Of a DNA stretch of 64,000 nt, positions 16,866-25,799 are shown piece after piece. Source of the DNA: Candidatus Poribacteria bacterium (GTDB lineage Bacteria; Poribacteria; WGA-4E; PCPOR2b). The DNA lies in the NCBI GenBank assembly GCA_003635265.1, contig PYIZ01000034.1:1-64000 (forward strand), written 5' to 3'. Below the pieces are notes generated by a model, which did no database searches, had not been told where the DNA came from, and was given only the letters and a program-made list of their open reading frames with translations. Position 1 is the stretch's first letter. Each line of letters starts with the position of its first letter. The position numbers were made by a program, and so were the translations under genes.

Positions 16866-17888
16866 ATGACAACACCGACGGCAGATGCTGCAAAGCAACT
16901 GTACAAAGAAGCCATTGTGATAGATTGCCTAAATGTGAGCAATTGGGAGAGTCCCGCTGTGTTCCAGAGTTTACACGCTGGGGGAGTGACTGCGATCAAC
17001 GCCACTGTTGCGACGTGGGAAAATTATCAGGAGACTTTGGACAATATCGCTGCTTGGTTTCGCCGGTTTAGGGAGTACAACGACATCCTTGTACAGGTAA
17101 AGACCATAGACGAACTCCTCCAAGCCAAGCAGAACGGTAAGGTCGGTATAATTTTCGGTTCTCAGAACGCTTCTCCCATTGAGAACGACCTCGATCGACT
17201 CGCGCTCTTTCATGCGCTGGGAATGCGGGTCATCCAAGTGACCTATCACGAGCGAAATCTATTGGGCAATGGCTGCTGGGAACGTAGGGACGAAGGTTTG
17301 AGCAATTTTGGTGTTGATGCTGTCCGTGAGATGAATGCGCTGGGTATCCTGATTGACCTTTCCCATGTCGGCGATCGTACCACATTGGAGGCAATAGAAC
17401 AATCGGAGAAACCTGTGGCGATTACCCATGCGAACGCCCGCTCCTATTTCAATCATCCCCGAAACAAGACGGACGATGCGCTGAAATTGTTGAAAGAACG
17501 GAATGGCGTAATCGGTGCCACCTCTATAACCTCCTTTTTACCCACCCAATTTGAATCCACGCTAGAGGACTATGTGGATGCGATAGATGACATGGTGGAA
17601 CGGGTGGGGATTGACCATGTAGGTGTTGGGACAGACTTTACACAGGATCAGCCGACCTCGTTCTGGGAATATATCGGCGCGCAACAGGGGACAAAATATC
17701 CGTCTACCTTTGTAAATCCAGAGGTGCGCTACGATCAGTTGCCGATGTCCCCCAAGGGGTTTGAAACGCCCGACAAGTTTCCAGACTTGGGAGCCGCCCT
17801 CCTAAAACGGGGCTACAAACCGGACGAAGTTACCAAAATTCTCGGTAGAAACTGGCTCCGACTGTTTCGGGAGGTTTGGGTAGAGTAA
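16866..17888 (+). CDS. M19 (renal dipeptidase)-family protein with degraded metal site
   Basis: 340 residues with the M19 TIM-barrel pattern: IDLSHV with His167, ITHANAR with His188 and GVGTDF with Asp257 are in place. However, the N-terminal HxD pair of the canonical DGHNDLP motif is replaced by DCLNV (20-24), and the Glu of the usual EG motif is missing (GIIFGSQN, 94-101). Canonical dipeptidases use these residues to hold two zinc ions, so this member may bind one metal, act on another substrate or be non-catalytic. The ATG follows GGGAG. It lies close behind the MetE-like gene, so the two may be co-transcribed. Family assignment is fairly safe; dipeptidase activity is doubtful. Confidence 0.75.
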   Translation: MTTPTADAAKQLYKEAIVIDCLNVSNWESPAVFQSLHAGGVTAINATVATWENYQETLDNIAAWFRRFREYNDILVQVKTIDELLQAKQNGKVGIIFGSQNASPIENDLDRLALFHALGMRVIQVTYHERNLLGNGCWERRDEGLSNFGVDAVREMNALGILIDLSHVGDRTTLEAIEQSEKPVAITHANARSYFNHPRNKTDDALKLLKERNGVIGATSITSFLPTQFESTLEDYVDAIDDMVERVGIDHVGVGTDFTQDQPTSFWEYIGAQQGTKYPSTFVNPEVRYDQLPMSPKGFETPDKFPDLGAALLKRGYKPDEVTKILGRNWLRLFREVWVE

Positions 17889-17957
17889 AATGCGAAGAGA
17901 AACCGAGTTTTTTCGGAAAAACTCGGTTTCTTTGCACTCTTTCTTAACATGAATCAA
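17889..17957. repeat. MITE-like palindromic repeat, copy 1 (possible terminator)
   Basis: A 15-bp perfect stem (AGAAACCGAGTTTTT at 17898-17912 with its complement at 17917-17931) closes a TCGG loop. The flanks extend the symmetry (TGCGAAG/TTTGCA). The tail CTTAACATGAATCAA is also present in the copies at 32158 and 57405. It lies directly after a stop codon and could act as a terminator, but the shared flanks show a dispersed element. Confidence 0.7.
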
Positions 17958-17973
17958 TGGAAAAGGAACGCCA

Positions 17974-18873
17974 ATGGAATCAAGTCAGGGCATATATCAG
18001 GATAGCGAAGGAATTTCGTTTGCCGACATCGCGCTGCGTCATCAGGATGGACGGTCGTTGGGATCCGTTCGGGTTCGGACAGCCGGACATACACACACGG
18101 GTGTTGCCAGTTTTGTCGTTGCAGAGGAAGGGCTAGAGCTTGTCTACGAGGACGGATCATGGGATTGTCGGGAGTGGCAGTGGTGGAAGGACCACGGACG
18201 CGGAGATGAAAAGTGGCCCCGACTCGTCCCTGCGACTTCCGGTTATGAAGAGCGCGAGAACGAAATCTGCGTCACAAGTCAATACACATGCGATAACATC
18301 CAGACCTACCAAGAGTGGTTTTTCCAACCTCAAGATCGCGATGATGTACTCACATACAACTGTCGGCAGACAATCCAGAATTGTGGCTCTATAGATTTCG
18401 TTGAGTATGCCCAATTTTTTGCCTGCTATACCGAGACTAACAGGGAGAAAAGTCAATTCTATTGGTCGGCGGATAAACAGTTCAAGAGTTTTGAAAACGT
18501 CGGCGGAAGACATCTGGACGCTTACATCGTTGCTCCCGGATCAACCTTTGAACAATTTGGATTGATCCCACACGCGCTGAGGGGCGGCGGTAAAGTTGCT
18601 GATACTTGGTATCAGCCGGTGTTGGTCGGTCATCCGAGCCCGAACGGCTGGCGGCATATCGTTTTCACCGAGCCTGCTGCGACAGCCGCGCTTGCTTCCG
18701 GAATGGGTGGCATTGCGATGGATTACATTGCCTATCCGGGAGAGGGGGTTTTCAAGTGTGGAGAATCCTTTTCTATTCGTATCAGGCACCATATCATCAA
18801 AATGCCCGACTCCATTCAGGTGGATTTTATTGAGGAACTTTGGGAGGTATTTGCGAGAGATCTTATTGGTTAA
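17974..18873 (+). CDS. Conserved-looking protein of unknown function
   Basis: 299 residues, soluble, no signal peptide. I do not recognise the family. The composition is normal for a folded protein, rich in aromatics and Trp (for example REWQWWKDHGRG near 72-83), with several predicted beta strands, which would suit a beta-sandwich or mutarotase-like fold, but no diagnostic motif is visible. The ATG at 17974 follows AAAGGAA. It stands between the M19-like gene and the PhyH dioxygenase on the same strand. Reading frame length, RBS and codon use support a real gene. Confidence 0.65.
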   Translation: MESSQGIYQDSEGISFADIALRHQDGRSLGSVRVRTAGHTHTGVASFVVAEEGLELVYEDGSWDCREWQWWKDHGRGDEKWPRLVPATSGYEERENEICVTSQYTCDNIQTYQEWFFQPQDRDDVLTYNCRQTIQNCGSIDFVEYAQFFACYTETNREKSQFYWSADKQFKSFENVGGRHLDAYIVAPGSTFEQFGLIPHALRGGGKVADTWYQPVLVGHPSPNGWRHIVFTEPAATAALASGMGGIAMDYIAYPGEGVFKCGESFSIRIRHHIIKMPDSIQVDFIEELWEVFARDLIG

Positions 18874-18911
18874 GATCGGGTGCTTATGTATAGATCTGTC
18901 GATAGAATCGT

Positions 18912-18919
18912 GCTATAAT
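18912..18919 (+). promoter_or_regulatory. Extended -10 element for the PhyH gene
   Basis: TGCTATAAT, about 75 bp before the start codon at 18994; it resembles the element at 15690. No clear -35 is seen. Confidence 0.45.
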
Positions 18920-18993
18920 ATCATCCAGTTTGATGTGACTCATTCTCCTCTAAGAACCCCGCCTGCTAGTGGATATCAAAACGGAGAAAACCG

Positions 18994-20121
18994 ATGGAAA
19001 CAAGCCTTGATGAACAGAAAGAGCAACTCATGCGGGAGGGATATGTTATTGTGCGCAACATCATCCCACCCGATGAATTAGAACAACTGCGTGACAGTGT
19101 CGATACCATTATCGACAGAGCGCCCCCTTCAAGCCGAGTAATGGTGACCGAATGGGTTGACAAACAGACTGCCAATGCTGTGGAGTTCTATTTCGACGAC
19201 CGCACCCTTGGCTTCACCCGCAAACTGATGGACGCACCCAATGTCGCCCCACAAGGGATGTGGGTATTGTGTCATTCAGGAACAGGTTGGCACCGTGACA
19301 TCCATCCAATTGATATGGCACCGCTTGATGGATTGCAAGAAGATATTCGACTCAACGGCCCACCTTATCTCCAATGGAATCTTCCACTCTATGATGATGG
19401 TTACTTACACGTAATCCCCCGCAGCCATTTGCGGCGCAATACCGAAGCAGAAAGCAAATTGGAGCGCCGTATGGGGGTTGTTCCGCTGCCGGGCGAGATT
19501 ACCGTAGACCTCAAAGCTGGCGATGGGCTCGTCTACATCAACGGCATCCTGCATAGTGCCACTCCAAACGGCGATGATAAACGGCGGACGCTTCACTTTG
19601 GATACCAATCATTTGGTGCCGACGGCTTTGTGCATTTTTTCCTCCCTGCCACAATGGGTGTGGACTTCGTGGAACATTTGTCGCCGGAGGCAGCTGAGAT
19701 GTGTTACCATTTTGAATCACTCCACGCGAAACGGCATAACGACATCGCATTCACACTCCGCGCTATCCTTGAGAAAGATGCACGTGCCTTTAAAGAAGGA
19801 TTGCACCAGATTCACCGCAGCGAGCATGCCCGGCTGACTACCTTAGTGGTTCTGTCAAAGATTGTCTACATGGTTCGCCAATACAAAGATTCTGAGTCAG
19901 AGGAATCTAGCGACAGTCCCTGCTTCCAACGCATGGCAGACCGTTTTACCCGCGATGAACTGGAACAACTCTGGCAGCGATTCTCCCTCCTCGATGGCAA
20001 ACTGCAATCGGACACGGAGCAATACGAACCGCTGTTTCAGAGTGGTCCGATGAAGTATTTCTTTTATGAGATGCCTCAAGATTTCGGCGTTGATGATTTC
20101 ATCGCTAGTTGGAATGCGTGA
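18994..20121 (+). CDS. Phytanoyl-CoA dioxygenase (PhyH) family protein
   Basis: 375 residues of the Fe(II)/2-oxoglutarate dioxygenase superfamily. The iron-binding facial triad is His100 and Asp102 (WHRDIHPID) with His187 (ILHSATPNG), and Arg198 (KRRTLHFGY) should hold the 2-oxoglutarate carboxylate. A double-stranded beta-helix region runs from about 85 to 205; residues 210-375 form a mainly helical extension of unknown role. The substrate cannot be told from sequence; family members hydroxylate fatty acyl-CoA, ectoine, quorum signals or natural products. The ATG follows GGAG. Abundance of PhyH proteins is a known trait of Poribacteria and some other marine symbionts. Confidence 0.85.
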   Translation: METSLDEQKEQLMREGYVIVRNIIPPDELEQLRDSVDTIIDRAPPSSRVMVTEWVDKQTANAVEFYFDDRTLGFTRKLMDAPNVAPQGMWVLCHSGTGWHRDIHPIDMAPLDGLQEDIRLNGPPYLQWNLPLYDDGYLHVIPRSHLRRNTEAESKLERRMGVVPLPGEITVDLKAGDGLVYINGILHSATPNGDDKRRTLHFGYQSFGADGFVHFFLPATMGVDFVEHLSPEAAEMCYHFESLHAKRHNDIAFTLRAILEKDARAFKEGLHQIHRSEHARLTTLVVLSKIVYMVRQYKDSESEESSDSPCFQRMADRFTRDELEQLWQRFSLLDGKLQSDTEQYEPLFQSGPMKYFFYEMPQDFGVDDFIASWNA

Positions 20122-20191
20122 AAACCGTCAGCCGATTGAGGCGTTTAGTACACTATTTCGGTGGACATAAAACTCAGTAAAGGAGCCCATC

Positions 20192-21130
20192 ATGTCTCAA
20201 CGTCTGGTTTACTTCAACGGGGAATTTATCCCTGAACTGGAAGCACGCATCTCCATCTTCGACTCTGCGCTGATGTTCGGCGATATGGTTTTTGAGGTGA
20301 CCCGTTCCTTTAACCAGAAACCCTTCCGCCTGCGCGAACACCTAGATCGGCTCTATGGATCGATCCGCTACGCAGAGATTGATTGCGGTCTCACCATAGA
20401 CGAGATGGAAGCCGCCACCTATGAAACCATTGAGCGGAACTTGCCTGCTCTTGATGGCTTGGACTTTCAGATTATGCACGATGTGACCCGTGGGGGGTTG
20501 TCACTTTACGATAGCCTCATCAAAGAGGGTGCCTCCCCCATCGTGTCCATCAACGTCATTCCACTTATCCGTCACATCGGTAATCAGGCGGATAAGTATG
20601 ACACCGGATCGCACTTTGTTATCACGCCGCAGCAATCGGTGCCTTCGCGTTATATCGATCCCAAGGCGAAAAACCGGAGTCGTATCTTCTACAAGATCGC
20701 TGAATTGCACGCGAGCAAGCTGGAGGAGGGCGCGATGGCGCTGCTGACCGACGAACACGGTTTTATCACTGAGGGAACGGGCAACAACTTCTTCATAGCG
20801 CGGGATGGCGAGATTTTCACTTCGAAACCGAACGATATTCTGCGTGGGGTTTCGCGTCACGCCTGTATGGACCTTGCCTCCTCGCTCGGCATTCCTGTCC
20901 ACGAAGCCGATATCGAACCCTACGATGTCCGGGAAGCGGATGAGGCATGGTGGACGAGTACCACCATCTGTATGATGCCGGTCACCCGTTTTAACTTCCA
21001 GCCAATCGGCGACGGAAAGCCCGGTCCCATCTATCTGCGACTGCTCGACGCTTGGTCGAAAGAGGTCGGCGTGAATATACCCGCCCAAGCCCGTGAATAC
21101 GCAGAACTGGCGAAAACATGGACACCGTAA
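20192..21130 (+). CDS. Class IV PLP aminotransferase (branched-chain / D-amino-acid aminotransferase family)
   Basis: 312 residues, typical length. Landmarks: YFNGEFIPE (7-15), a SALMFGDMVFE segment (25-35), the probable PLP lysine Lys158 in IDPKAKNRSR, Glu194 in ITEGTGNN and the phosphate-binding region DILRGVSRHA. Fold-type IV enzymes move amino groups between branched-chain or D-amino acids and 2-oxo acids, and a few act as aminodeoxychorismate lyases; the subfamily is not resolved here. The ATG follows AAAGGAG. It stands alone about 70 bp after the PhyH gene. Confidence 0.8.
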   Translation: MSQRLVYFNGEFIPELEARISIFDSALMFGDMVFEVTRSFNQKPFRLREHLDRLYGSIRYAEIDCGLTIDEMEAATYETIERNLPALDGLDFQIMHDVTRGGLSLYDSLIKEGASPIVSINVIPLIRHIGNQADKYDTGSHFVITPQQSVPSRYIDPKAKNRSRIFYKIAELHASKLEEGAMALLTDEHGFITEGTGNNFFIARDGEIFTSKPNDILRGVSRHACMDLASSLGIPVHEADIEPYDVREADEAWWTSTTICMMPVTRFNFQPIGDGKPGPIYLRLLDAWSKEVGVNIPAQAREYAELAKTWTP

Positions 21131-21310
21131 TCCCATTTTTTGAAATCTTTTTGATGTAGAGAGAAATATGCACCGGGATAAAATCTTTGCACATTTGTAG
21201 GGTCTATTCGGATAAGCCGAGAAGGGGCACTGTCTACCGCCTGTTTTGAGAGGTCGCATTGACCCAAAAAAACAAATCACTAGATGCTGAATGGGAGGGA
21301 TTTGACTACC

Positions 21311-21670
21311 ATGAAAAAGGTTTTTACCGTGCAAGAAGTCGCTAAATTTTTGCACGTTGCTCATGCGACAATTTACGCGGAGTTGAAGCGTGGGAAACTA
21401 CCACACAGCCGCGTCGGTCGGAAGTACCTCATTACCAGGCAGAATCTCGAAGAATACCTCTCGGCGGAGGTTGTTCAAGAACTGCTGAATGTAGAAAATG
21501 AAGCAGTAATGCAAAAAAACGATGCTGCTTGGCTTGATATAATTGCTGAGGATATGGCAGAAGGTATTGCCGCTGCAGAAGAGAATGTTCCCGTTGATGA
21601 ATTTTCTGCTTGGTACAAACTAATGGAAGATGCTGTCAAACCTTTGGAAATGAGCCATGATGAGTCCTAG
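21311..21670 (+). CDS. Excisionase-type helix-turn-helix protein, likely antitoxin of the adjacent MazF/PemK toxin
   Basis: 119 residues from the ATG at 21311 (AGGGA upstream; the frame opens at 21284). The N-terminal 50 residues form a MerR/excisionase (HTH_17) DNA-binding domain: FTVQEVAKFLHVAHATIYAELKRG..., then LPHSRVGRKYLI and LEEYLSAE. The acidic C-terminal part (VQELLNVENEAV... to MSHDES) would suit toxin neutralisation. The stop codon overlaps the toxin gene by 14 bp, a typical antitoxin-toxin arrangement with translational coupling. It probably also represses its own promoter. PemK partners are more often AbrB or ribbon-helix-helix proteins, so this pairing is notable. Confidence 0.75.
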   Translation: MKKVFTVQEVAKFLHVAHATIYAELKRGKLPHSRVGRKYLITRQNLEEYLSAEVVQELLNVENEAVMQKNDAAWLDIIAEDMAEGIAAAEENVPVDEFSAWYKLMEDAVKPLEMSHDES

Positions 21671-22073
21671 CGTTCAATTCAATATCGGTGAGATTCTTTG
21701 GGTTGATCTTCCACAGCGGATTCCACCGGGACATGAGCAGCTTGGACGACGACCTGTTATTGTCGTCGGAATTCCTCAACTCGTGCAACCGGTTCCGTAT
21801 CGTATGTTTCTCGTTGTACCACTAACCCGTACTCGATTCCAGGGTCCTCTGTTTCCGCTGATTCCAGCTGATATAGGTGGACTCCCCGCCGACAGCACGG
21901 CATTGATTTATCAGGTCGGTGCGATTGATGCCCGGCGAGTTGTTGGAAGTTTAGGCAATCTATCGAGTGCAGAGATGGCTCCAATTTGGACGGGACTGAG
22001 GTTAATGTTTGGATTTCGTGAGGATGTTGAGTATGACAATGACCAAGATAACGATACCATTGAAGTATCGTAA
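21657..22073 (+). CDS. PemK/MazF-family mRNA interferase toxin
   Basis: 138 residues (an adjacent ATG at 21660 gives 137). PemK/MazF landmarks: IGEILWVDLP (10-19), QLGRRPVIVVG (32-42; the Arg-Pro-Val strand typical of the family), MFLVVPLTRTR, and a C-terminal VGAIDARRVVGSLGNLS. These toxins cleave single-stranded mRNA at short sites. The start codon lies inside the end of the upstream HTH gene, supporting a two-gene toxin-antitoxin operon. No transposase or attachment site is visible nearby. Confidence 0.85.
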   Translation: MMSPSVQFNIGEILWVDLPQRIPPGHEQLGRRPVIVVGIPQLVQPVPYRMFLVVPLTRTRFQGPLFPLIPADIGGLPADSTALIYQVGAIDARRVVGSLGNLSSAEMAPIWTGLRLMFGFREDVEYDNDQDNDTIEVS

Positions 22074-22150
22074 TTTCGTCAATATTCAAGCTTCCTAAAA
22101 CCTTGATCCATAGGTCTTATCTTTGAAATATCTTCAAGGAGAATATCATA

Positions 22151-22981
22151 GTGGCAAAATTGAACAATACAATGAATACTCCCGGATCAGCAGAAGGACC
22201 GGGACGACTCTTAAAGCGTCGATTGCGAAATGGCGATGTCCTTGTCGGGGGTATGGTCGCCGAGCACCTCCGTCCATCGTTGGTCAAGTTGTACGTGCAG
22301 GCGGGTTTCGATTTTATGTATATCGAGTACGAGCACGGCTTCTTTGAGATGACTACATTTGCGGACTCGGTCCTATGTGCCCGTGACAACAATCTCCCTG
22401 TCATCGCCAAGACACCACAACTGGAACGCGCCGAGGTCGCAAAACTGCTGGAGTGTGGGGTCGTCGGAATTCAGCTGCCTCGTACAGAGACACGAGCGGA
22501 GGTCGAAATGCTTCGCAGCTACCTCAAGTTTCCACCAGCCGGCACGCGAGCGGTCGCACCCGGATATGGCAATAGCAGCTACGTTCAACCCGCCGACTGG
22601 AAAACGTGGATGACCGAGCAGGATGAAGAAACAACGCTGGTTGTTCATATCGAAACCCGACGTGCTTACGAAAACGCCGAAGAAATTATCAGTACACCGG
22701 GGGTGGATATGGTCTACGTCGGTCCGGGTGATTTTTCCATCGAGATGGGACACCCCGGTGAATATGATCATCCGGGGGTGACGGATCCAATGGGAGAAAT
22801 TCTCGAAATCTGCAAGAAGCACGGTGTTTACTTCGGCACAACCGCATCTAACGCAAGTGCAGCACAGGAATGGGCGGGGCGCGGGGCACAATTCTTTGAA
22901 ACGGCAGATGAACTCGCTTTCATCCATGAGGCAGCATCGAATCTGGTGAATGAGTACCGGCAGTTTACTCAGAATGGCTAA
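22151..22981 (+). CDS. HpcH/HpaI-family aldolase (copy 1)
   Basis: 276 residues, class II pyruvate aldolase family of the 2,4-dihydroxyhept-2-enedioate / 2-keto-3-deoxysugar type. Visible motifs are VLVGGMV near residue 30, FMYIEYEHGFFEM (His analogous to the catalytic His of HpaI), GVVGIQLPR, IETRRAYENAEE (metal-binding Glu) and VYVGPGDFS (metal-binding Asp). It would cleave a 2-oxo-hydroxy acid to pyruvate and an aldehyde. The start is GTG at 22151, preceded by AAGGAG. It is followed by a gene of unknown type and an M28 peptidase on the same strand. A second family member lies at 46841. Confidence 0.85.
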   Translation: MAKLNNTMNTPGSAEGPGRLLKRRLRNGDVLVGGMVAEHLRPSLVKLYVQAGFDFMYIEYEHGFFEMTTFADSVLCARDNNLPVIAKTPQLERAEVAKLLECGVVGIQLPRTETRAEVEMLRSYLKFPPAGTRAVAPGYGNSSYVQPADWKTWMTEQDEETTLVVHIETRRAYENAEEIISTPGVDMVYVGPGDFSIEMGHPGEYDHPGVTDPMGEILEICKKHGVYFGTTASNASAAQEWAGRGAQFFETADELAFIHEAASNLVNEYRQFTQNG

Positions 22982-23049
22982 TCGTTGTTAACCTCCTGTA
23001 TAGGAAACTATATATAGCGAGCCACCTAATTACGGAAGGACATCAACCG

Positions 23050-24282
23050 ATGGAAATCCACCCGGAGCATACTTGGGGACATACCCTCCCATTTGGGGAA
23101 GAGTATTATCAAAACGCAGTCAAGTTATTGCGGGAGATTCGTGATGATGCGGGAATTATGGCTGAAGTTGCGGCGAAGGCAGCTGATGCCATCCGAGCCG
23201 GCAACAAGGTCTACGCCAACATAACGACGGGACACATGCCGACATACGAGTTGGTGAATGACCGTGAGGGCAATCCGGCACAGTTTGAGTTTACCGGAGC
23301 GGATACCTGTACACCGGAACAATTCGCTGCGATGCGAGCGGGCGATGTGCTTCTCACCAACCATGTCAGCGAAGCGGTGCGCGATGCTCGTGATGCCGGT
23401 GTATATGTCGCCGTGTTCACTACCTGCTACGTCAATAACCGAGACACGCCTCCGGGCAAGGTAGTGCCGAACCCCCATGATTGGGTGCCAGAAGATGTAG
23501 CGTCGCGCGTGATTGACTCGCATATTCCGTGGCATCAGGGGTTGGTACGTGCACCGGAAATTCCAGAGATGGAAATCTGCCCCGGATCAGCAAACGGCTC
23601 ATGTGCAATTCACTGGATGATTACCGCCGAGGTTGCCTATGCACTGGCAACCGACGGTTCACCGACAGGGGCAATTGGTCGTCAGTATGTGGATACCCTT
23701 TTAGAACGACTTATTGACGTTCACACTCAAGATCTGGATCACATCAACGAAATTGCGATAGTAATAGCGAAACGCATCATCGGCGGTGGACATTACTACG
23801 TGCGAAGCCGTAACGAGGGGATCCAGAGTGAGGCAAATGGGGTTGCCCAAGGGCTGATGATGTGCAACGCCTTTGAGCCACGTCCCGCGAGCGAGGGCGG
23901 TGATAAGGATGTTTTTCTGATTGCTGCAGTCAGTGCGAACGATCCGCAAGAGCTTGCTTGGGCGGACGAATCCCGAGCCAACGGTAACTATCTTGTTGGT
24001 ATCGGTCCCTCCAATAATGATGGGTTGCGCGCTCGTTGCGATGTCTACTTCGACGATCGCTGCGATGAGGTAGCTGGTGTTATCTCCATTCCGGGTCGTC
24101 CCGATAAGGTTTGCCCTGCCACCGGCATTCTCAACAACATTATCATGTACATGCTCACAGCCCAGTTTGTCGATGAGATGTGCCGCCGTGGTGCTGTTCC
24201 TTTCTTCTTTATGGGAGCCTACCGTGACGGCAGTGATTATAACAGTGTGATGCGTCCCTTCTGTTTGGAACGTGGGTATTAG
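23050..24282 (+). CDS. Protein of unknown function, possibly SIS (sugar isomerase)-like
   Basis: 410 residues, soluble. Residues about 35-130 (AADAIRAGNKVYANITTGHMPTYEL, then LLTNHVSEAVRDARDAGVYVAVFTTCY) have the alternating helix/strand pattern and Gly/His/Thr-rich loop of SIS domains. A second alpha/beta half follows, with GSANGSCAIHW near 180 and a Gly-rich region near 235 (IIGGGHYYVRSRNEG). It may therefore be a two-SIS-domain phosphosugar-binding protein, but the match is weak and no catalytic residue is claimed. RBS GGAAGGA precedes the ATG. Position between an aldolase and an M28 peptidase suggests carbohydrate metabolism. Confidence 0.6.
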   Translation: MEIHPEHTWGHTLPFGEEYYQNAVKLLREIRDDAGIMAEVAAKAADAIRAGNKVYANITTGHMPTYELVNDREGNPAQFEFTGADTCTPEQFAAMRAGDVLLTNHVSEAVRDARDAGVYVAVFTTCYVNNRDTPPGKVVPNPHDWVPEDVASRVIDSHIPWHQGLVRAPEIPEMEICPGSANGSCAIHWMITAEVAYALATDGSPTGAIGRQYVDTLLERLIDVHTQDLDHINEIAIVIAKRIIGGGHYYVRSRNEGIQSEANGVAQGLMMCNAFEPRPASEGGDKDVFLIAAVSANDPQELAWADESRANGNYLVGIGPSNNDGLRARCDVYFDDRCDEVAGVISIPGRPDKVCPATGILNNIIMYMLTAQFVDEMCRRGAVPFFFMGAYRDGSDYNSVMRPFCLERGY

Positions 24283-24344
24283 CGCACAGATGTTTAAGCA
24301 AAGCGAAATCCCAAAGCAATTCATGCCATAGGAGATCGGCTCAA

Positions 24345-25772
24345 ATGCCCAATAAACAAGTTGAAGTGGATGGTGGCGAAGCAAAAGCGTTCGACAAATT
24401 TCTCGCTGGAGAAATATTCACATCTACTGACATTCAGATGAATCTCGAAATTCTCTGTGATGACTTGGGCAGCCGGTTCGCAGGGACACCGACGGAGGCG
24501 GAAGCCGCACAATTTCTGCGAGCTACGCTGGAGCGATACCGACTCAAAGATGTCCACAGCGAAGCGTTTGAATATAACGGTTGGACGCGCGGCATCGCTA
24601 AATTGACCGTTACCTCCCCTTGGCAGAGAGACCTATCATGCCTGTCAATGCCGATGTCGCCGGCAGGAAGGTGCAGCGGCAAAATCATCGATCTTGGGAT
24701 GGGCTCACCCGAAACCTTTGACACCTTACAGGCTGAACTGAAAGGCAACATTGCACTCGTCAATATTGCAAACCCGATTTCAGCGGGTCGCTGGGTTCAT
24801 CGCACGGAAAAATATAACAGATCCATCCTCGCAGGTGCCCAAGCATTTATTTTCGTCTCAAATGTGGATGGCTATGGTCCGATTACCGGTGCGTTAGGGT
24901 TTAATCGATGGGGTTTGATACCCGGTATTATGATTTCCAAGGAAACGGGGACATTGCTCCAACGAGCGATACGCAGGAGCGGTTCTGTCGAAGCCGAAAT
25001 CGAAACCACTGATACCCTTGCCAAGAAAACGTCGTGGAATATCATTGGAGATGTGAAAGGCGGCATGGAGCATGAGGATATGGTCGTCATCGGTGTTCAC
25101 TACGATGGCCACGATATATCCCAAGGTGCGGAAGATCCGGCGTCGGGATTGGTAGCAGGTTTGGAAGTCGCACGGGTCATGGGCATCTACACTGACAGAC
25201 TGAAGCGGAATGTTCGCTTTATCCTTTTTGGTGTTGAAGAGCTTGGACTCATCGGCGCACATGCCTATGTCAACAGCCACCCAAAGGATATCGAAAAGAC
25301 GCGATTCATGTTCAATTTGGATTCAGCAGGAGGTGGCGGACGAAAAGGGCTGATGGTTTATGGACCGGACACAAGGACTTATTTCCGCACGATGGGGCAG
25401 CAGATGAATGAGAATCTCATGGTAGACTTCGATGCCTCTCCGTTGCGTGAACCCGACCATCTTTCTTCCGATCACTATCCTTTCATGGCAAAGGGGGTTG
25501 CGTGCGGATTCATCAGAGATCCATATAGCTATACTTGGCCGGGGTTCTACCATACCGCACATGATACAGTGGATAAAGTCGATCCTCTTAAAGTGAAGGA
25601 GGCTGCATTTTTGTGCGCTCGCTTGGCTTGGAGAATCGCTAATGACGATAATTGGTCGTTCAAACAGATGAGTGAGACGGAATCGGCGGAACAGGGCATA
25701 ACACCAGAGGTAAACGAAGTCCAACGGATTGAAAACGCTGTTGATGTGCTCCAACAGCAAACCCAACAATAA
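24345..25772 (+). CDS. M28-family metallopeptidase with PA-like insert
   Basis: 475 residues. The zinc-site pattern of M28 peptidases is complete: His252 (VHYDGH), Asp264 (GAEDPASG), Glu298/Glu299 (GVEELGLIGA), Asp326 (NLDSAGG) and His377 (SSDHYPF). Residues about 105-225 resemble a PA domain. No signal peptide is seen, so it is probably cytoplasmic. Likely an aminopeptidase; specificity unknown. The ATG follows AGGAG, and the next gene starts 28 bp later, which suggests co-transcription. Confidence 0.85.
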   Translation: MPNKQVEVDGGEAKAFDKFLAGEIFTSTDIQMNLEILCDDLGSRFAGTPTEAEAAQFLRATLERYRLKDVHSEAFEYNGWTRGIAKLTVTSPWQRDLSCLSMPMSPAGRCSGKIIDLGMGSPETFDTLQAELKGNIALVNIANPISAGRWVHRTEKYNRSILAGAQAFIFVSNVDGYGPITGALGFNRWGLIPGIMISKETGTLLQRAIRRSGSVEAEIETTDTLAKKTSWNIIGDVKGGMEHEDMVVIGVHYDGHDISQGAEDPASGLVAGLEVARVMGIYTDRLKRNVRFILFGVEELGLIGAHAYVNSHPKDIEKTRFMFNLDSAGGGGRKGLMVYGPDTRTYFRTMGQQMNENLMVDFDASPLREPDHLSSDHYPFMAKGVACGFIRDPYSYTWPGFYHTAHDTVDKVDPLKVKEAAFLCARLAWRIANDDNWSFKQMSETESAEQGITPEVNEVQRIENAVDVLQQQTQQ

Positions 25773-25799
25773 ACGAAAAGTCTGGAGAAAGCGTCCTTG

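Noticed and set aside
17889-17957. Simple rho-independent terminator
   Set aside because: It may function as one, but the same arms and tail occur at 32158 and 57405 in different contexts, so it is a dispersed repeat first.
20501-21364. A 287-codon open frame antisense to the class IV aminotransferase
   Set aside because: It lies opposite a well-supported gene, has no recognisable domain and no RBS; it is a shadow of GC-biased codon use.
23701-24384. Open frame of 227 codons antisense to the unassigned 410-residue gene
   Set aside because: No RBS or motif; the plus-strand gene has both RBS and protein-like composition.
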